Notes under the pieces: model-generated
Seen by the model: the letters and a program-made list of their open reading frames with translations, nothing else
Told to the model about the DNA's origin: nothing
The model's database searches: none
NCBI RefSeq assembly: GCF_034262375.1
Contig: NZ_CP139558.1
Span: 1,488,001 to 1,552,000 of the forward strand
DNA from: Mucilaginibacter sabulilitoris
Lineage (GTDB): Bacteria > Bacteroidota > Bacteroidia > Sphingobacteriales > Sphingobacteriaceae
Direction of reading: 5' to 3'
DNA length: 64,000 nt
Translations under genes and position numbers: made by a program
Shown here: piece by piece, positions 53,575-63,595 of the stretch
Numbering within the stretch: position 1 is the stretch's first letter
Layout: each line of letters starts with the position of its first letter

Positions 53575-55086
53575 ATGAAAAGCAAACTCATATTATTTTG
53601 TTCGGCAGCTGTAGCCTTTTTAGGGAGTTGTACGAAAAATTATTTGGATATAAATACCAACCCCAACAGTCCAACAAATGTTGCTCCCGGCCTGGTATTA
53701 ACCAATGCACTAAACAGCACAGCTACGAATACCACCGGTTCGGTTAACTTTTACCAGTTTGCTTCCGGCTGGATCGGGTACTGGAACTATAGTGGCGCTG
53801 TAGCGGCTTTTGCCGAAGAACGCAGCTACCAGTTTACCACCAATTATGGCCCGGCTGTGGGCATATGGAATGGCTTATATAATAATCTGGAAGACTATGA
53901 CTATGTGGAAAAACAGGGTAACACTACCAAGAATGTTTTTTACACTGCTATAGCAAAAACCATGAAGGCTTATGATTTTCATAACCTGGTTGATGTATTT
54001 GGTAACATTCCGTACGATGATGCTTTAAAAGCAACAGCATCCATAAGGCCTAAATATGATAAAGATCAGGCTATTTATGAAGATCTGGCCAAAAAGTTAG
54101 ATACAGCGGCGACGCTTTTTAAAGGTCTTATAGGTAAAGTAAGTTCTGCAGATGCCAGTTACGATATCATGTACAAAGGTGACGCGCAAAAATGGGGTAA
54201 GTTTGCCAATACCTTAAAACTCAGGATCCTGTTGCGCCAGTCGCAAATACCTGGCAGGGATGCTTACATCAAAGGCGAGATAGCGAAAATTACCGCAAAT
54301 GGTCTTGGCTTTATCGGCGTAGGCGAAGGCGGCTCGGTTAATCCTGGTTATACTAACTCCGCAAATAAACAAAATCCATATTATGCAACCTTTGGCTATA
54401 CACCAGCCGGTAAAACAGCACCTACAGATAACCATAGGTACTATATAGCCAGTTTGTATGCCATTAACTTTTACCAGAATAATAACGACCCGCGCCTTGG
54501 TTATTTATACACTACCATTAATGATGGAGCAGGAACTACCTATTCGGGTAGTCGCTTTGGCCCAACGGCGCAAAGCCCTCAGGATAACCCTCAAAACCGT
54601 TCGGCTATTGGAACAGGTTTGCTTAAAGGTGCAGATATGGCGCAGCCAATTATTACCGATTTTGAATCGTTGTTTTTACAGGCAGAAGCTGCACAACGGG
54701 GTTACATAACCGGAAGTGTAAGAAGCTTGTATGAAAGTGCTGTTCAGCAGTCATTTACTTATTTAGGTGCAGGTTCTGCTTCGGATTACCTTACAATGCC
54801 AAGTGCAGTAAGTAACTGGGATCAGGCAGCCGATAAAATAACATTGATCATGACCCAGAAGTGGGCTGCTATGAACGGTATTAATGATATGGAAAGCTGG
54901 GCCGATTTCCGCAGGCTTAACATTCCGGCAGATATTCCTGTTTCGGATAACCCTGCGGCTATTGTGCGTACCATACCGGTAAGGATGCTTTATCCGCAAA
55001 GTGAGTACAACTACAATCCTGATAATGTTTTGGCGCAAGGAAAAATCAGCCAGTTTACCTCAAGGATATTCTGGGATATTAACTAA
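53575..55086 (+). CDS. SusD/RagB-like surface lipoprotein
   Basis: 503 residues with lipoprotein signal (ALFGSC-like box: FLGSC, C19) and N-terminal NYLDINTNPNSPTNV typical of the SusD-like family. The helical TPR-like core is followed by FESLFLQAEAAQRGYI, a conserved C-terminal block, and it ends FTSRIFWDIN. SusD proteins sit on the outer-membrane receptor and bind glycans or other ligands. The partner SusC immediately upstream is truncated. Ligand unknown. Confidence 0.92.
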   Translation: MKSKLILFCSAAVAFLGSCTKNYLDINTNPNSPTNVAPGLVLTNALNSTATNTTGSVNFYQFASGWIGYWNYSGAVAAFAEERSYQFTTNYGPAVGIWNGLYNNLEDYDYVEKQGNTTKNVFYTAIAKTMKAYDFHNLVDVFGNIPYDDALKATASIRPKYDKDQAIYEDLAKKLDTAATLFKGLIGKVSSADASYDIMYKGDAQKWGKFANTLKLRILLRQSQIPGRDAYIKGEIAKITANGLGFIGVGEGGSVNPGYTNSANKQNPYYATFGYTPAGKTAPTDNHRYYIASLYAINFYQNNNDPRLGYLYTTINDGAGTTYSGSRFGPTAQSPQDNPQNRSAIGTGLLKGADMAQPIITDFESLFLQAEAAQRGYITGSVRSLYESAVQQSFTYLGAGSASDYLTMPSAVSNWDQAADKITLIMTQKWAAMNGINDMESWADFRRLNIPADIPVSDNPAAIVRTIPVRMLYPQSEYNYNPDNVLAQGKISQFTSRIFWDIN

Positions 55087-55109
55087 TTGCAAAATTTGAA
55101 TTGATAAAC

Positions 55110-56063
55110 ATGAAAAAGAATTTCATATATACATTATTGACCGTTGCTGTACTGATGAGTGGTTTATCAGGTTGTTTGAAAGATAACTCTCAGCCAGATT
55201 TTACTAAAAATAAACCTATTATTGAACTGCCTATCGGCTCTTCATCAGGTAATGCGGCAGCCAACTCTATCTCAGCATCATTTACCGTATCAAATACTCC
55301 GGCCGATTATTTGGTTTGGGTTAATTATGCGGCACCCGACGCTAATAGTAAAGATGTAACCGTTACATTATCTGTTGATACCGCTGCGGTAACTCAATTT
55401 AATAAAGTAAATGGTAAAAATTATACCTTGTTGCCAACCGTTGGTTATACTTTGCCATCAAATAAAATTACCATACCTGCCGGACAACGGAAAATACAAT
55501 TCCCGGTTAAGATTAATACGGCAGCTTTAGACCCTACCAAAACCTATGCTTTTCCGTTGACTATTGCTGATGGCGGTGGCTTTACCATAAGCGCTAATTT
55601 TGCAAAATTAATTACCATTATCACTTTAAAAAACAAGTGGGATGGTGTATACACGGTAACTGGAACCATGACCGATGTAGTTAACTCAGCAATAACAGGT
55701 CAGTACCCACATGATATGCAGCTGATAACCCAGGGCCCAAATGTGGTTGCTGTTTACGATCCGTCGCAAAATACCTACGGGCACGGTATTTTAAATGCCG
55801 GAGCAGGTAGCTATTACGGCAGCTTTAGTCCAAAGTTTCCAATTGATCCGGCTACCAATAAAATTACCGACATGATAAACTACTACGGACGGCCATCAAC
55901 AAACGGCCGTGACGCAATACTTGATGCAAGCGGCGTTAACACGTTTATCATGTCGCCAGATGGTTCAACCCCTGTTTCATTTAAGGTTAAATACATCATG
56001 ACCGAAAATGGCAGCAACAGGACATTCTTTGAAGAAACCTGGACGTATAAATCGGCCAGGTAA
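55110..56063 (+). CDS. DUF1735-domain surface lipoprotein
   Basis: 317 residues from ATG 55110 (three earlier codons, starting TTG 55101, are less likely). Lipobox SGLSGC (C22). Residues about 40-175 form a DUF1735 (BT_3987-like) beta-sandwich: TVSNTPADYLVWVNYAAPD and YAFPLTIADGGGFTISANF. The rest (176-317) is a beta-rich domain of unknown fold. Such proteins are surface glycan-binding partners of SusCD. Third gene of the unit with truncated SusC and SusD; it ends before a terminator. Confidence 0.85.
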   Translation: MKKNFIYTLLTVAVLMSGLSGCLKDNSQPDFTKNKPIIELPIGSSSGNAAANSISASFTVSNTPADYLVWVNYAAPDANSKDVTVTLSVDTAAVTQFNKVNGKNYTLLPTVGYTLPSNKITIPAGQRKIQFPVKINTAALDPTKTYAFPLTIADGGGFTISANFAKLITIITLKNKWDGVYTVTGTMTDVVNSAITGQYPHDMQLITQGPNVVAVYDPSQNTYGHGILNAGAGSYYGSFSPKFPIDPATNKITDMINYYGRPSTNGRDAILDASGVNTFIMSPDGSTPVSFKVKYIMTENGSNRTFFEETWTYKSAR

Positions 56064-56129
56064 ACAAATATGATTCAATTATATAAAAAGCAGGGCGTTC
56101 AATAAGCGGCCGGTGCATAACATGATTTT

Positions 56130-56184
56130 AAATGGCTGAATAATTCAATTTGCAAAGCAAATGGATATTCAGCCATTTATTTTT
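56130..56184. terminator. Terminator of the SusD-DUF1735 unit
   Basis: 13-bp perfect stem aaatggctgaata/tattcagccattt with a T-rich tail. Confidence 0.8.
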
Positions 56185-56322
56185 GTCATTTAATCTGAAA
56201 GAAGTGATTAGTATCTCTATCCTCTATATTCCGGAAATTTCTTCTTTCTACAAAGTACCGCCCTTTATCTCGCCGGGACGACAAAGTTTGCACCAGTTGT
56301 ACCCTGATTATATCAGGGGATA

Positions 56323-57132
56323 TTACTGAGATGTCTGCGCGATAATATAATCTGATGGCGACATGCCAAACTGTTTTAAAAAATTACGGCCAAAATGAGT
56401 CTGAGAGCTATAGCCTACCAATTCAGATATCTCATATATTTTTAAACAACCTTCATTTAATAATTCGGCTGATTTTTTTAAACGTGCCAGGTTAATCAGT
56501 TCGTTGGGCGTGAGATCGGATATGGATTTTATTTTTCTATAAAGTGTTGGGCGGCTCATGTTCATCATACCGGCCAGGTGCCCAACATCCAGATCAGTAT
56601 TGTTCAGGTTTTTTAATATTACCCCGTTAAGTTTTTCAAGAAACAACTCGTCTGATTTTGAATAGGCGATGGTTTTTTTGTACGCCAATGGTGAGTTTGA
56701 AAAGTAGTGTTTAGTTTTATTCCTATTCTTTAAAAGGCTTGCAACCTGTGCCTGCAAATGTTCGGGGGAAAATGGTTTTTCAACGTAGGCATCAGCACCA
56801 AGTTCTAATCCTTCTATTTTTGATTGCAGGGTGTCTTTGGCTGTTAACAAAATAACGGGGATGTGGCCATGTTCAAAGCTTTCTTTAATGGTTCTGCATA
56901 GTTCAAAGCCATCCATTACCGGCATCATCACGTCGCTTATGACCAATTGAACGATCTGTTCCTTTAGTATTTTCAGTGCTTGTTTGCCGTTCCGAGCGTT
57001 AAGGACGATATACTTTTCACTTAAGTCATCAGAAACAAAGGCCAGTACATCTTTATTATCATCCACCAATAAAATTACGGCCTTATCAACACTGTCATAT
57101 CGTTTTGGGGAAACACTTATTGTTTTTTCCAT
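56323..57132 (-). CDS. Response regulator with AraC DNA-binding domain (C-terminal half of a SusR-type regulator)
   Basis: 269 residues. A receiver domain at 18-135 has LLVDDNKDVL and phospho-acceptor D67 in VISDVMMPVMDG. An AraC double helix-turn-helix is at about 170-268 (LAGMMNMSRPTLYRKIKSIS, then GYSSQTHFGRNFLKQFG). In Bacteroidota hybrid two-component systems these domains form the C-terminus of one long protein. Here they are a separate frame starting inside the kinase gene (16-bp overlap, frame -1). It probably controls the divergent SusC/SusD pair. Confidence 0.9.
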   Translation of the reverse strand: MEKTISVSPKRYDSVDKAVILLVDDNKDVLAFVSDDLSEKYIVLNARNGKQALKILKEQIVQLVISDVMMPVMDGFELCRTIKESFEHGHIPVILLTAKDTLQSKIEGLELGADAYVEKPFSPEHLQAQVASLLKNRNKTKHYFSNSPLAYKKTIAYSKSDELFLEKLNGVILKNLNNTDLDVGHLAGMMNMSRPTLYRKIKSISDLTPNELINLARLKKSAELLNEGCLKIYEISELVGYSSQTHFGRNFLKQFGMSPSDYIIAQTSQ

Positions 57133-60100
57133 TTGCCATTCAGTTTAAATTCAATTAATTGGTGTACCGGGAGCGTTATTACAAATATATTAAAACCATC
57201 TGCCGGTTCAATCATTTGTAAACGGCCCTTATGCAGTTCAACAAGCGCCCTTGAAAGAGAAAGACCTATTCCGGTTCCCGGTTTTTTCTCATTTCCTTTT
57301 AATCTGAAGAAAGGCTCGAAGATCTTTTCCTGAAATTCAGCTGGAATTAGTCTGCCATTATTCCGAACCTGTATGCTAAAAAAGCCGTCGTTTTTATGGT
57401 GCGGCAAAAGCTCGGTTATGATTACAGATCTACCATACTTTATGGCATTATCAATCAGATTGCTGATAACTTTTGTAAGCGCTTCGGGATCGATATAAGC
57501 AAATAATGGTTTTGGAGGAGTTAATAATTGATAGTCGATATTCTTTTGCTCCGCAGCAGATTGAAAGCCTGTCCACACCTCATTTAATAAGGTGGTTATA
57601 TTAACCTTCACAAAATTCAGGGAGAACCCGTTTGATTCCGTTTTACGAAAATCAAGCAGCTGTGTGGTAAGTGACAATAAACGCTCGGTATGCTTGTCCA
57701 TGATCTGCAGGTTCTTTTCAATATCCGGTACTTCATGCGCACGTTTGATAACTTTTTCCATTGGACCTTTAATGAGCGTTAACGGCGTGCGTATTTCATG
57801 CGCTACGTTGGTGAAAAATTCAATTTTGGCCTGATATATTTCCTTTTCTTTTTCATTCTCAAAAACCTCCATTTTGCGGTCGTTCTTTGCCTGGAGCCGT
57901 TTGTGGTAACTGTTAACTATCCACCACAAAAAGACTATAAACAGCAGTGCATATATCGTGTACGCCCAGGTGCTTTTCCAATAGGGAGGAAGCACTTTTA
58001 TGTACAGCCTGGTTTCTTTTGTGTTCCATACACCGCTGCTGTTGGCGGCTTTTACCCTAAATACATAATCTCCGGGCGGTAGCTCGGTAAAATAGGCTTT
58101 GCGGTTGGTTTTTATATAAGTCCATTGTTCATATAAACCATTCATTTTATATGCGTATTCGGTGGTGCCTGGTGAGGTATAGTTTAGTGCCGAAAAATCA
58201 ATACTGAATGATGATTGGTGATGAGTGAGTGTGATATGGTCTGTTAATATAATTGACTTTTTTAAGGGAGAACCATCTTTATTGACGGCCAGCTCAAGAT
58301 TGGAAACCTGGAACCCGGTAATGTAAACCGGTGGGATAAACGTATTGGTTATAAACTCTGCAGGTTTAAAACTGATTAAACCTTTTACACTTCCAAAATA
58401 CATTTTTCCGGCGCTGTCTTTAAAAGCAGAGTTATAGTTGAACTGATCATTTAGTAACCCGTTTGATCTGGTAAATACCTTTACTTTTTCTGTACCGATA
58501 TCAAAGTTTAACAGCCCCTTTGAGGTACTTATCCAGAGTTGCTTATTTGAATCTTCGAGCACGCTGTAGATCAGGTTAACAGGAAAGCCGGTTTTTACCG
58601 AGAACTCTTTTATGTGTTTTGTTAAAGGGTTGTATTTATACAAACCCGATTCTGTCGCTATCCATATATGGCTGCCCGTATCTTCTAACACGCAGGTTAT
58701 CCTGTTAGCGCTCAGGTTGATTTTTTTGTCCGGGAATTTATTGATCGTGCCGTGAAAGTTCTTTTCTTCATTAAAATAATGTACGCCATCTCGGAAAGTA
58801 CCCGCCCATATAGTCCCCACCTTATCTTCTGTAATTGTCGTATAAAAAGCCGTAACGGGTATCTGGGTAAGCAATGTGAAATCGTTTGTTGCTTTATTGT
58901 ATTTGTACATGCCAACAGCCGTCCCGATAAGTATTTCATCTTTCCTGGTTTTTAGCATACAGTAAATAAAATTGCTTTTAAACTGATTGGGCGAAGGGCC
59001 TGCGTTATAATGTCTTATTATTTTTTCGGTTTTAAGATCCATTACATCCAGGCCATGCTCAAAAGTGCCTATCCATAACTCGTTACCTGATATCAGGAGG
59101 CCATGTATATTGGTGTTGGCAATACCAGATTTTCTGTCGCCGGGTTTATAATTACTGAACAGGCCTGTAATCCGGTCTAATTTGTTTAAACCTGCATCTT
59201 CAGTCCCTATCCAAAGGTTGCCTTGGTCATCTTGTCTGATCTCCCTTACCGCGTTGCCGCTTATTGAATTTTCGCCGGTCTTCGGGAATGTTTTTTCAAA
59301 ATAAGTATAACGTTTAGGATAATAATTTACACCGCCAAAATAGGTTCCGGCCCATATACCGCCTTCCCTGTCATTACAAAGTGTGTAAACAGCGTTATCA
59401 GATAATGAATAGGAATTGTTATATTGTTTATGCAGATTGGTGAACTTATGACTTGTTTCATCATAAATAAATATTCCTGATTCGGTGGCTATCCAGATTT
59501 CGTTTGATGAACTGCGTATAAAATCTCTTACAAATATGGTTGTGCCATCGGTATTATTCGTTAACAGATCAGTATAGTCGAGTGTGCGGGTATTAAACAT
59601 TTTAACACCCTGGTTTGATGTGCCCACCAATAAGCTTCCCGGCGCATCACTGTATATTTTTTCGATCCAGTCAGAAGTAGCGGGCTTTGAATGATTAAAT
59701 ACCGGATAGCTTAGAAAGCTATCCGACTTTTCATCGTACCTTTGTAAGGTGCCTTGGGGGGTAGCTGCCCATATAGCTCCGCCGGCAGTGCTGCAAAGGG
59801 ATGTTGCTTCAAAATCTCTTGCATAAGAGGTAATAACACCTGTAGCCGGTATATACTTAAAAAGCGTAAGCCCTGATATAAACCACAGGTTTTGACCGCC
59901 ATCCATTACCATGCCTCTGATAGCATTTGTCGAACTACCCTTCAGGAATTTAAAGCTTTCTGTATGATCATCATAAGTGTACAATCCCCGCTCTGTACCT
60001 ATCCATAATACTCCGTTCTGATCCTGGTACAGCGAGCATATAAAATTACTGCCGATGCTATTCTTATCGTCAGGGTTGTTTCTGAAAATCTTATAGGTAT

Positions 60101-60296
60101 ATCCGTCAAACCGGTTAAGGCCGTCTTTAGTACCAAACCACATAAAGCCTTTTTTGTCCTGTATACTGCATATGACCGCGTTATTCGAGAGCCCGTTCTC
60201 TACCTGGTAATGACTAAAATAGTAGGACTGGCCGAAGATATTTCCGGTTGCTATAAGGCAAAAAAAGAATACTGAAAAAAATCGATACTTCAACAC
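57117..60296 (-). CDS. SusR-like sensor histidine kinase (N-terminal half of a hybrid system)
   Basis: 1059 residues. A signal/anchor (1-22) precedes a periplasmic sensor made of two seven-bladed 'two-component regulator' propellers (repeated GLNRFDG-, WIGTE-, LWIST-type blades, about 25-680). Next are a Y_Y_Y domain (about 690-770), a membrane helix (AYTIYALLFIVFLWWIV), and the kinase: H-box HEIRTPLTLIKGPMEKV, N-box NLIDNAIKYG, G-box GTGIGLSLSRAL. It ends KWKKQ-stop within an A6 run. It senses a glycan breakdown product in the periplasm. Together with the next frame it has the length and order of an ordinary one-piece HTCS. Confidence 0.9.
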   Translation of the reverse strand: MLKYRFFSVFFFCLIATGNIFGQSYYFSHYQVENGLSNNAVICSIQDKKGFMWFGTKDGLNRFDGYTYKIFRNNPDDKNSIGSNFICSLYQDQNGVLWIGTERGLYTYDDHTESFKFLKGSSTNAIRGMVMDGGQNLWFISGLTLFKYIPATGVITSYARDFEATSLCSTAGGAIWAATPQGTLQRYDEKSDSFLSYPVFNHSKPATSDWIEKIYSDAPGSLLVGTSNQGVKMFNTRTLDYTDLLTNNTDGTTIFVRDFIRSSSNEIWIATESGIFIYDETSHKFTNLHKQYNNSYSLSDNAVYTLCNDREGGIWAGTYFGGVNYYPKRYTYFEKTFPKTGENSISGNAVREIRQDDQGNLWIGTEDAGLNKLDRITGLFSNYKPGDRKSGIANTNIHGLLISGNELWIGTFEHGLDVMDLKTEKIIRHYNAGPSPNQFKSNFIYCMLKTRKDEILIGTAVGMYKYNKATNDFTLLTQIPVTAFYTTITEDKVGTIWAGTFRDGVHYFNEEKNFHGTINKFPDKKINLSANRITCVLEDTGSHIWIATESGLYKYNPLTKHIKEFSVKTGFPVNLIYSVLEDSNKQLWISTSKGLLNFDIGTEKVKVFTRSNGLLNDQFNYNSAFKDSAGKMYFGSVKGLISFKPAEFITNTFIPPVYITGFQVSNLELAVNKDGSPLKKSIILTDHITLTHHQSSFSIDFSALNYTSPGTTEYAYKMNGLYEQWTYIKTNRKAYFTELPPGDYVFRVKAANSSGVWNTKETRLYIKVLPPYWKSTWAYTIYALLFIVFLWWIVNSYHKRLQAKNDRKMEVFENEKEKEIYQAKIEFFTNVAHEIRTPLTLIKGPMEKVIKRAHEVPDIEKNLQIMDKHTERLLSLTTQLLDFRKTESNGFSLNFVKVNITTLLNEVWTGFQSAAEQKNIDYQLLTPPKPLFAYIDPEALTKVISNLIDNAIKYGRSVIITELLPHHKNDGFFSIQVRNNGRLIPAEFQEKIFEPFFRLKGNEKKPGTGIGLSLSRALVELHKGRLQMIEPADGFNIFVITLPVHQLIEFKLNGKWKKQ

Positions 60297-60517
60297 ATCG
60301 GTTATTTGGTATTCAAATATAGTTTTTAAAACCTATTGTGTAAGCTGACCGATAGTATCTTATAACGGTGTCTGCGGTGTGAGACAAATTGAGGAAAGAA
60401 TGAAACAAATACGAGATAATTCCTCGGTTTGTAATTTCATATTTGATTACTAAAAATGATCCCCTGCTCCCGCAGGCCATTTTTAGCGTACAGACTAACC
60501 AATTAAAAAAATCTTTT

Positions 60518-63500
60518 ATGAAAAAAAATTTATCTTACGATGGCGGTTGTACCCGCCCTGGAAAATCCTCCTATCCCGAAGGGGCCTTTAGGAAGATTTT
60601 TCTTCCGGCATTCATTTGCTGCTTTATCTTCTTAGCGGCCGCCCTGCAGGTAAAGGCACAAAACGCAGCCGTTAGCGGTGTTGTTACCGATGATAAAAGC
60701 GCCCCGCTTCCAGGCGTTAATGTGAGGGTAAAAGGCACAACTATCGGCGTAAGCACGGATGTAAACGGAAAATATACCCTCAACGTACCGGGCGGAAGCA
60801 CGCTGGTATTTTCGTTTATCGGCTATACCGATCAGGAGGTAAACGTTGGCAACCGTACCAGTATTAATATCCAGCTCACCAATTCATCCGCCTCTCTTAA
60901 CGAGGTGGTGGTTGTAGGATATGGTTCACAGCAGAAAAAGGACCTAACCGGCGCGGTATCTGTTGTGCGGGCCAGGGATATACAAAAGCGGCAGGCCACA
61001 ACTGTTGCCGAAGCTTTGCAGGGACAGGCGTCGGGTATAAAAGTTCGTGGCGGAGGTCAGCCAGGTTCTGAAGCGCAGATACAGATCCGCGGTTTAAAAA
61101 ACCTGGGACCCGATTCTAATCCCTTATACGTTATTGACGGATTAATAACAACCGCAAACCGCGATTTTAACCCCAGCGACATCGAATCTGTCCAGATATT
61201 AAAGGATGCCTCGGCAGCTGCTATTTATGGTTCAAGGGCTGCAAATGGCGTGGTTATTATTACCACCAAAAAGGGTAAGGACGGCCCTATGATGGTTAGC
61301 TTCACGGGCAAGTCGGGTGTACAAACCATACCGCGTTATGATTTAGCCGGAACGGACGAGTTTGCCAAATTGAACTTTATGGCTTATGATAATGCAAATG
61401 TGCCAAGACAAAAACTCGAGCTGCAAAATAACACCAACTGGCAGGATGTAGCCTATAGAACCGGTAATATTCAGGATTACAATGTCAGCTTTTCAGGCGG
61501 AAGCAAAAACGGAAGCTATTTTGTATCAGGAGGATATTTTACCAATAAAGGAACTGTTATCAGTACTGATTTTAATAGGATCAATTTCAGGGTAAATACG
61601 CAGGGACGCAAAGGGATATTCACCATTGGTGAAAACCTGGCCATCAGCAGGGCTAAGGCAAATGAAATGTCAGGTAATCCTATTATTGATGTGATACGCC
61701 TGCTACCTACTATACCGGTATATAATCCGGCCAATCCGGGTGGTTATGGTTATGGCGATGAATCAAAGGCACGTACGTTTGGTACCAATCCGGTGGCAAT
61801 AGCCGATCTGGAAGACCGTACAAACCAGAATATGCGTATTCGTGGTAATTTTTTTAGTGAATTACAAATACTACCCTACTTAAAATACCGGTTAAACCTG
61901 GGTGTTGAAACAAGTGATGATCATTACAAGTATTTCAGAAAAGAAGGTAACTGGACACTTAATCAGGCTTACGATCCGTCTATTGCCAACGAGAACAGGG
62001 CCGAATACGTTTCGGGTTTGATTGAAAATACGCTAACCTTCAATAAAACTTTCGGAAAGCACGTTGTAAATGCAGTTGGCGGGCAGTCGTATCAGCGTAC
62101 CAACTATGAACTTATTGGTGGTACCAAGCGTAATTTATTATATAATCCCAATACCAAGCAATATTATGATGTGTTAGATCAGGGTAATTCGGCTTTAACA
62201 AACGGTTACCGGGAACGTACAGACCTGATATCATACTTCGGACGGGTGGAATACAGCTTTGATGATAAATACCTGTTAAATGGTGTTATACGTACAGATG
62301 GTTCTTCCAAATTTGGCCCGAGTTATAAGTTTGGTACTTTTCCGTCCATTTCCGGTGCATGGCGTATCAGTAAAGAAGATTTCTTTAAATCATCATGGAT
62401 CAATGATCTGAAGTTAAGGGCAAGCTATGGTACTGTAGGTAGCAACAATATTGGCGCTTATGAATACCAGGCCGTAGTAAATACTTTCTCAACAGTTGTT
62501 TTCGGTCCCGATCAAACTACCCAGCAAGGCGCCACGCAGGTACAACTGGCCAATAATGATTTGCGCTGGGAAAAACTGATACAACAGAACTATGGCTTTG
62601 ATGCTACATTTTTAAACAGCAAATTAACGGTAACTGCCGAATATTTTATTGCCAAAACAGAGGATGTGTTAATCAGATACCCTTTGCTTTATACTACAGG
62701 CAATGATGGTGGCAACCCGCAGGTAAATGGTATCACACTGGGTAACCGCGGGTTTGAATTAAGCGCTAATTACCGTGAAAGCTCTAAACCGTTTCAATAT
62801 GGCATTGGTGTTAATTTCACCACACTGAGGAATAAAGTGCTTAATTTAGGTTATAACAAAAACAAAACCTATGTAGGCAACACCGTTACAGAAGAGGGCG
62901 AGCCAATTGGTATGTGGTATGTATTGCAAACCGATGGCTTGTTTCAAAGCCAGGCAGAAGTTGATAATTATAAAAACAGCAACGGTACTATCATACAGCC
63001 AACTGCTAAACCTGGCGATGTCAGGTTTAAGGATAATAATGGTGACGGACAGATCACTAATGATGATAAAGTGGTGGTTGGCAGCCCATGGCCAAAGTAT
63101 GAGCTTGGACTTAACTTAAATGCATCCTATAAAGGATTTGAATTTTCAATGGATTGGTTTGCTTCGGTTGGTGCAAAGGTATTTAACGGCCCACGCAGCG
63201 TAACCGACAGGTTTGATGATAACTCAAACTACAGGGCAGGAATTCAGCCATGGACACCCGAAAATCCAAATACTACTACTCCAAGAGCCTATTACGGCAC
63301 TACGCTAAATTCAAGAGGTGATTCTGATAGGTGGTTAGAGAGCGGAAGTTTCGCACGCATGAAATATATTGGTATAACCTACAATCTGCCATCTTCCATA
63401 GCAAAACGAATAGGCATGGCTAATGCACAGCTGACAGTTTCTGCGCAAAATCTGATCACTATAACTAAATACACAGGTCTTGATCCGGAATTTAGTAATA

Positions 63501-63583
63501 CGAGCGTATGGGAAAAAGGGTACGATTACGGTGCATTCCCTAATCTTAAAACATATTCCGTGGGTTTAAATTTCGGATTTTAA
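60518..63583 (+). CDS. SusC/RagA-type TonB-dependent receptor
   Basis: 1021 residues from ATG 60518 (an ATG at 60443 adds 25 residues with no signal character). The N-terminus is long before the signal core (FLPAFICCFIFLAAALQVKAQ). A carboxypeptidase-regulatory domain (GVVTDDKSAPLPGVNVRVKGT), the SusC-specific LNEVVVVGYGSQQKKDLTGAV, the plug (IQIRGLKNLGPDSNPLYVIDG, AAAIYGSRAANGVVIITTKKG) and a full barrel ending YSVGLNFGF follow. It imports a glycan or other large ligand with the downstream SusD. Divergent from the sensor kinase, a typical PUL arrangement. Confidence 0.95.
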   Translation: MKKNLSYDGGCTRPGKSSYPEGAFRKIFLPAFICCFIFLAAALQVKAQNAAVSGVVTDDKSAPLPGVNVRVKGTTIGVSTDVNGKYTLNVPGGSTLVFSFIGYTDQEVNVGNRTSINIQLTNSSASLNEVVVVGYGSQQKKDLTGAVSVVRARDIQKRQATTVAEALQGQASGIKVRGGGQPGSEAQIQIRGLKNLGPDSNPLYVIDGLITTANRDFNPSDIESVQILKDASAAAIYGSRAANGVVIITTKKGKDGPMMVSFTGKSGVQTIPRYDLAGTDEFAKLNFMAYDNANVPRQKLELQNNTNWQDVAYRTGNIQDYNVSFSGGSKNGSYFVSGGYFTNKGTVISTDFNRINFRVNTQGRKGIFTIGENLAISRAKANEMSGNPIIDVIRLLPTIPVYNPANPGGYGYGDESKARTFGTNPVAIADLEDRTNQNMRIRGNFFSELQILPYLKYRLNLGVETSDDHYKYFRKEGNWTLNQAYDPSIANENRAEYVSGLIENTLTFNKTFGKHVVNAVGGQSYQRTNYELIGGTKRNLLYNPNTKQYYDVLDQGNSALTNGYRERTDLISYFGRVEYSFDDKYLLNGVIRTDGSSKFGPSYKFGTFPSISGAWRISKEDFFKSSWINDLKLRASYGTVGSNNIGAYEYQAVVNTFSTVVFGPDQTTQQGATQVQLANNDLRWEKLIQQNYGFDATFLNSKLTVTAEYFIAKTEDVLIRYPLLYTTGNDGGNPQVNGITLGNRGFELSANYRESSKPFQYGIGVNFTTLRNKVLNLGYNKNKTYVGNTVTEEGEPIGMWYVLQTDGLFQSQAEVDNYKNSNGTIIQPTAKPGDVRFKDNNGDGQITNDDKVVVGSPWPKYELGLNLNASYKGFEFSMDWFASVGAKVFNGPRSVTDRFDDNSNYRAGIQPWTPENPNTTTPRAYYGTTLNSRGDSDRWLESGSFARMKYIGITYNLPSSIAKRIGMANAQLTVSAQNLITITKYTGLDPEFSNTSVWEKGYDYGAFPNLKTYSVGLNFGF

Positions 63584-63595
63584 CAAAACAGCATC

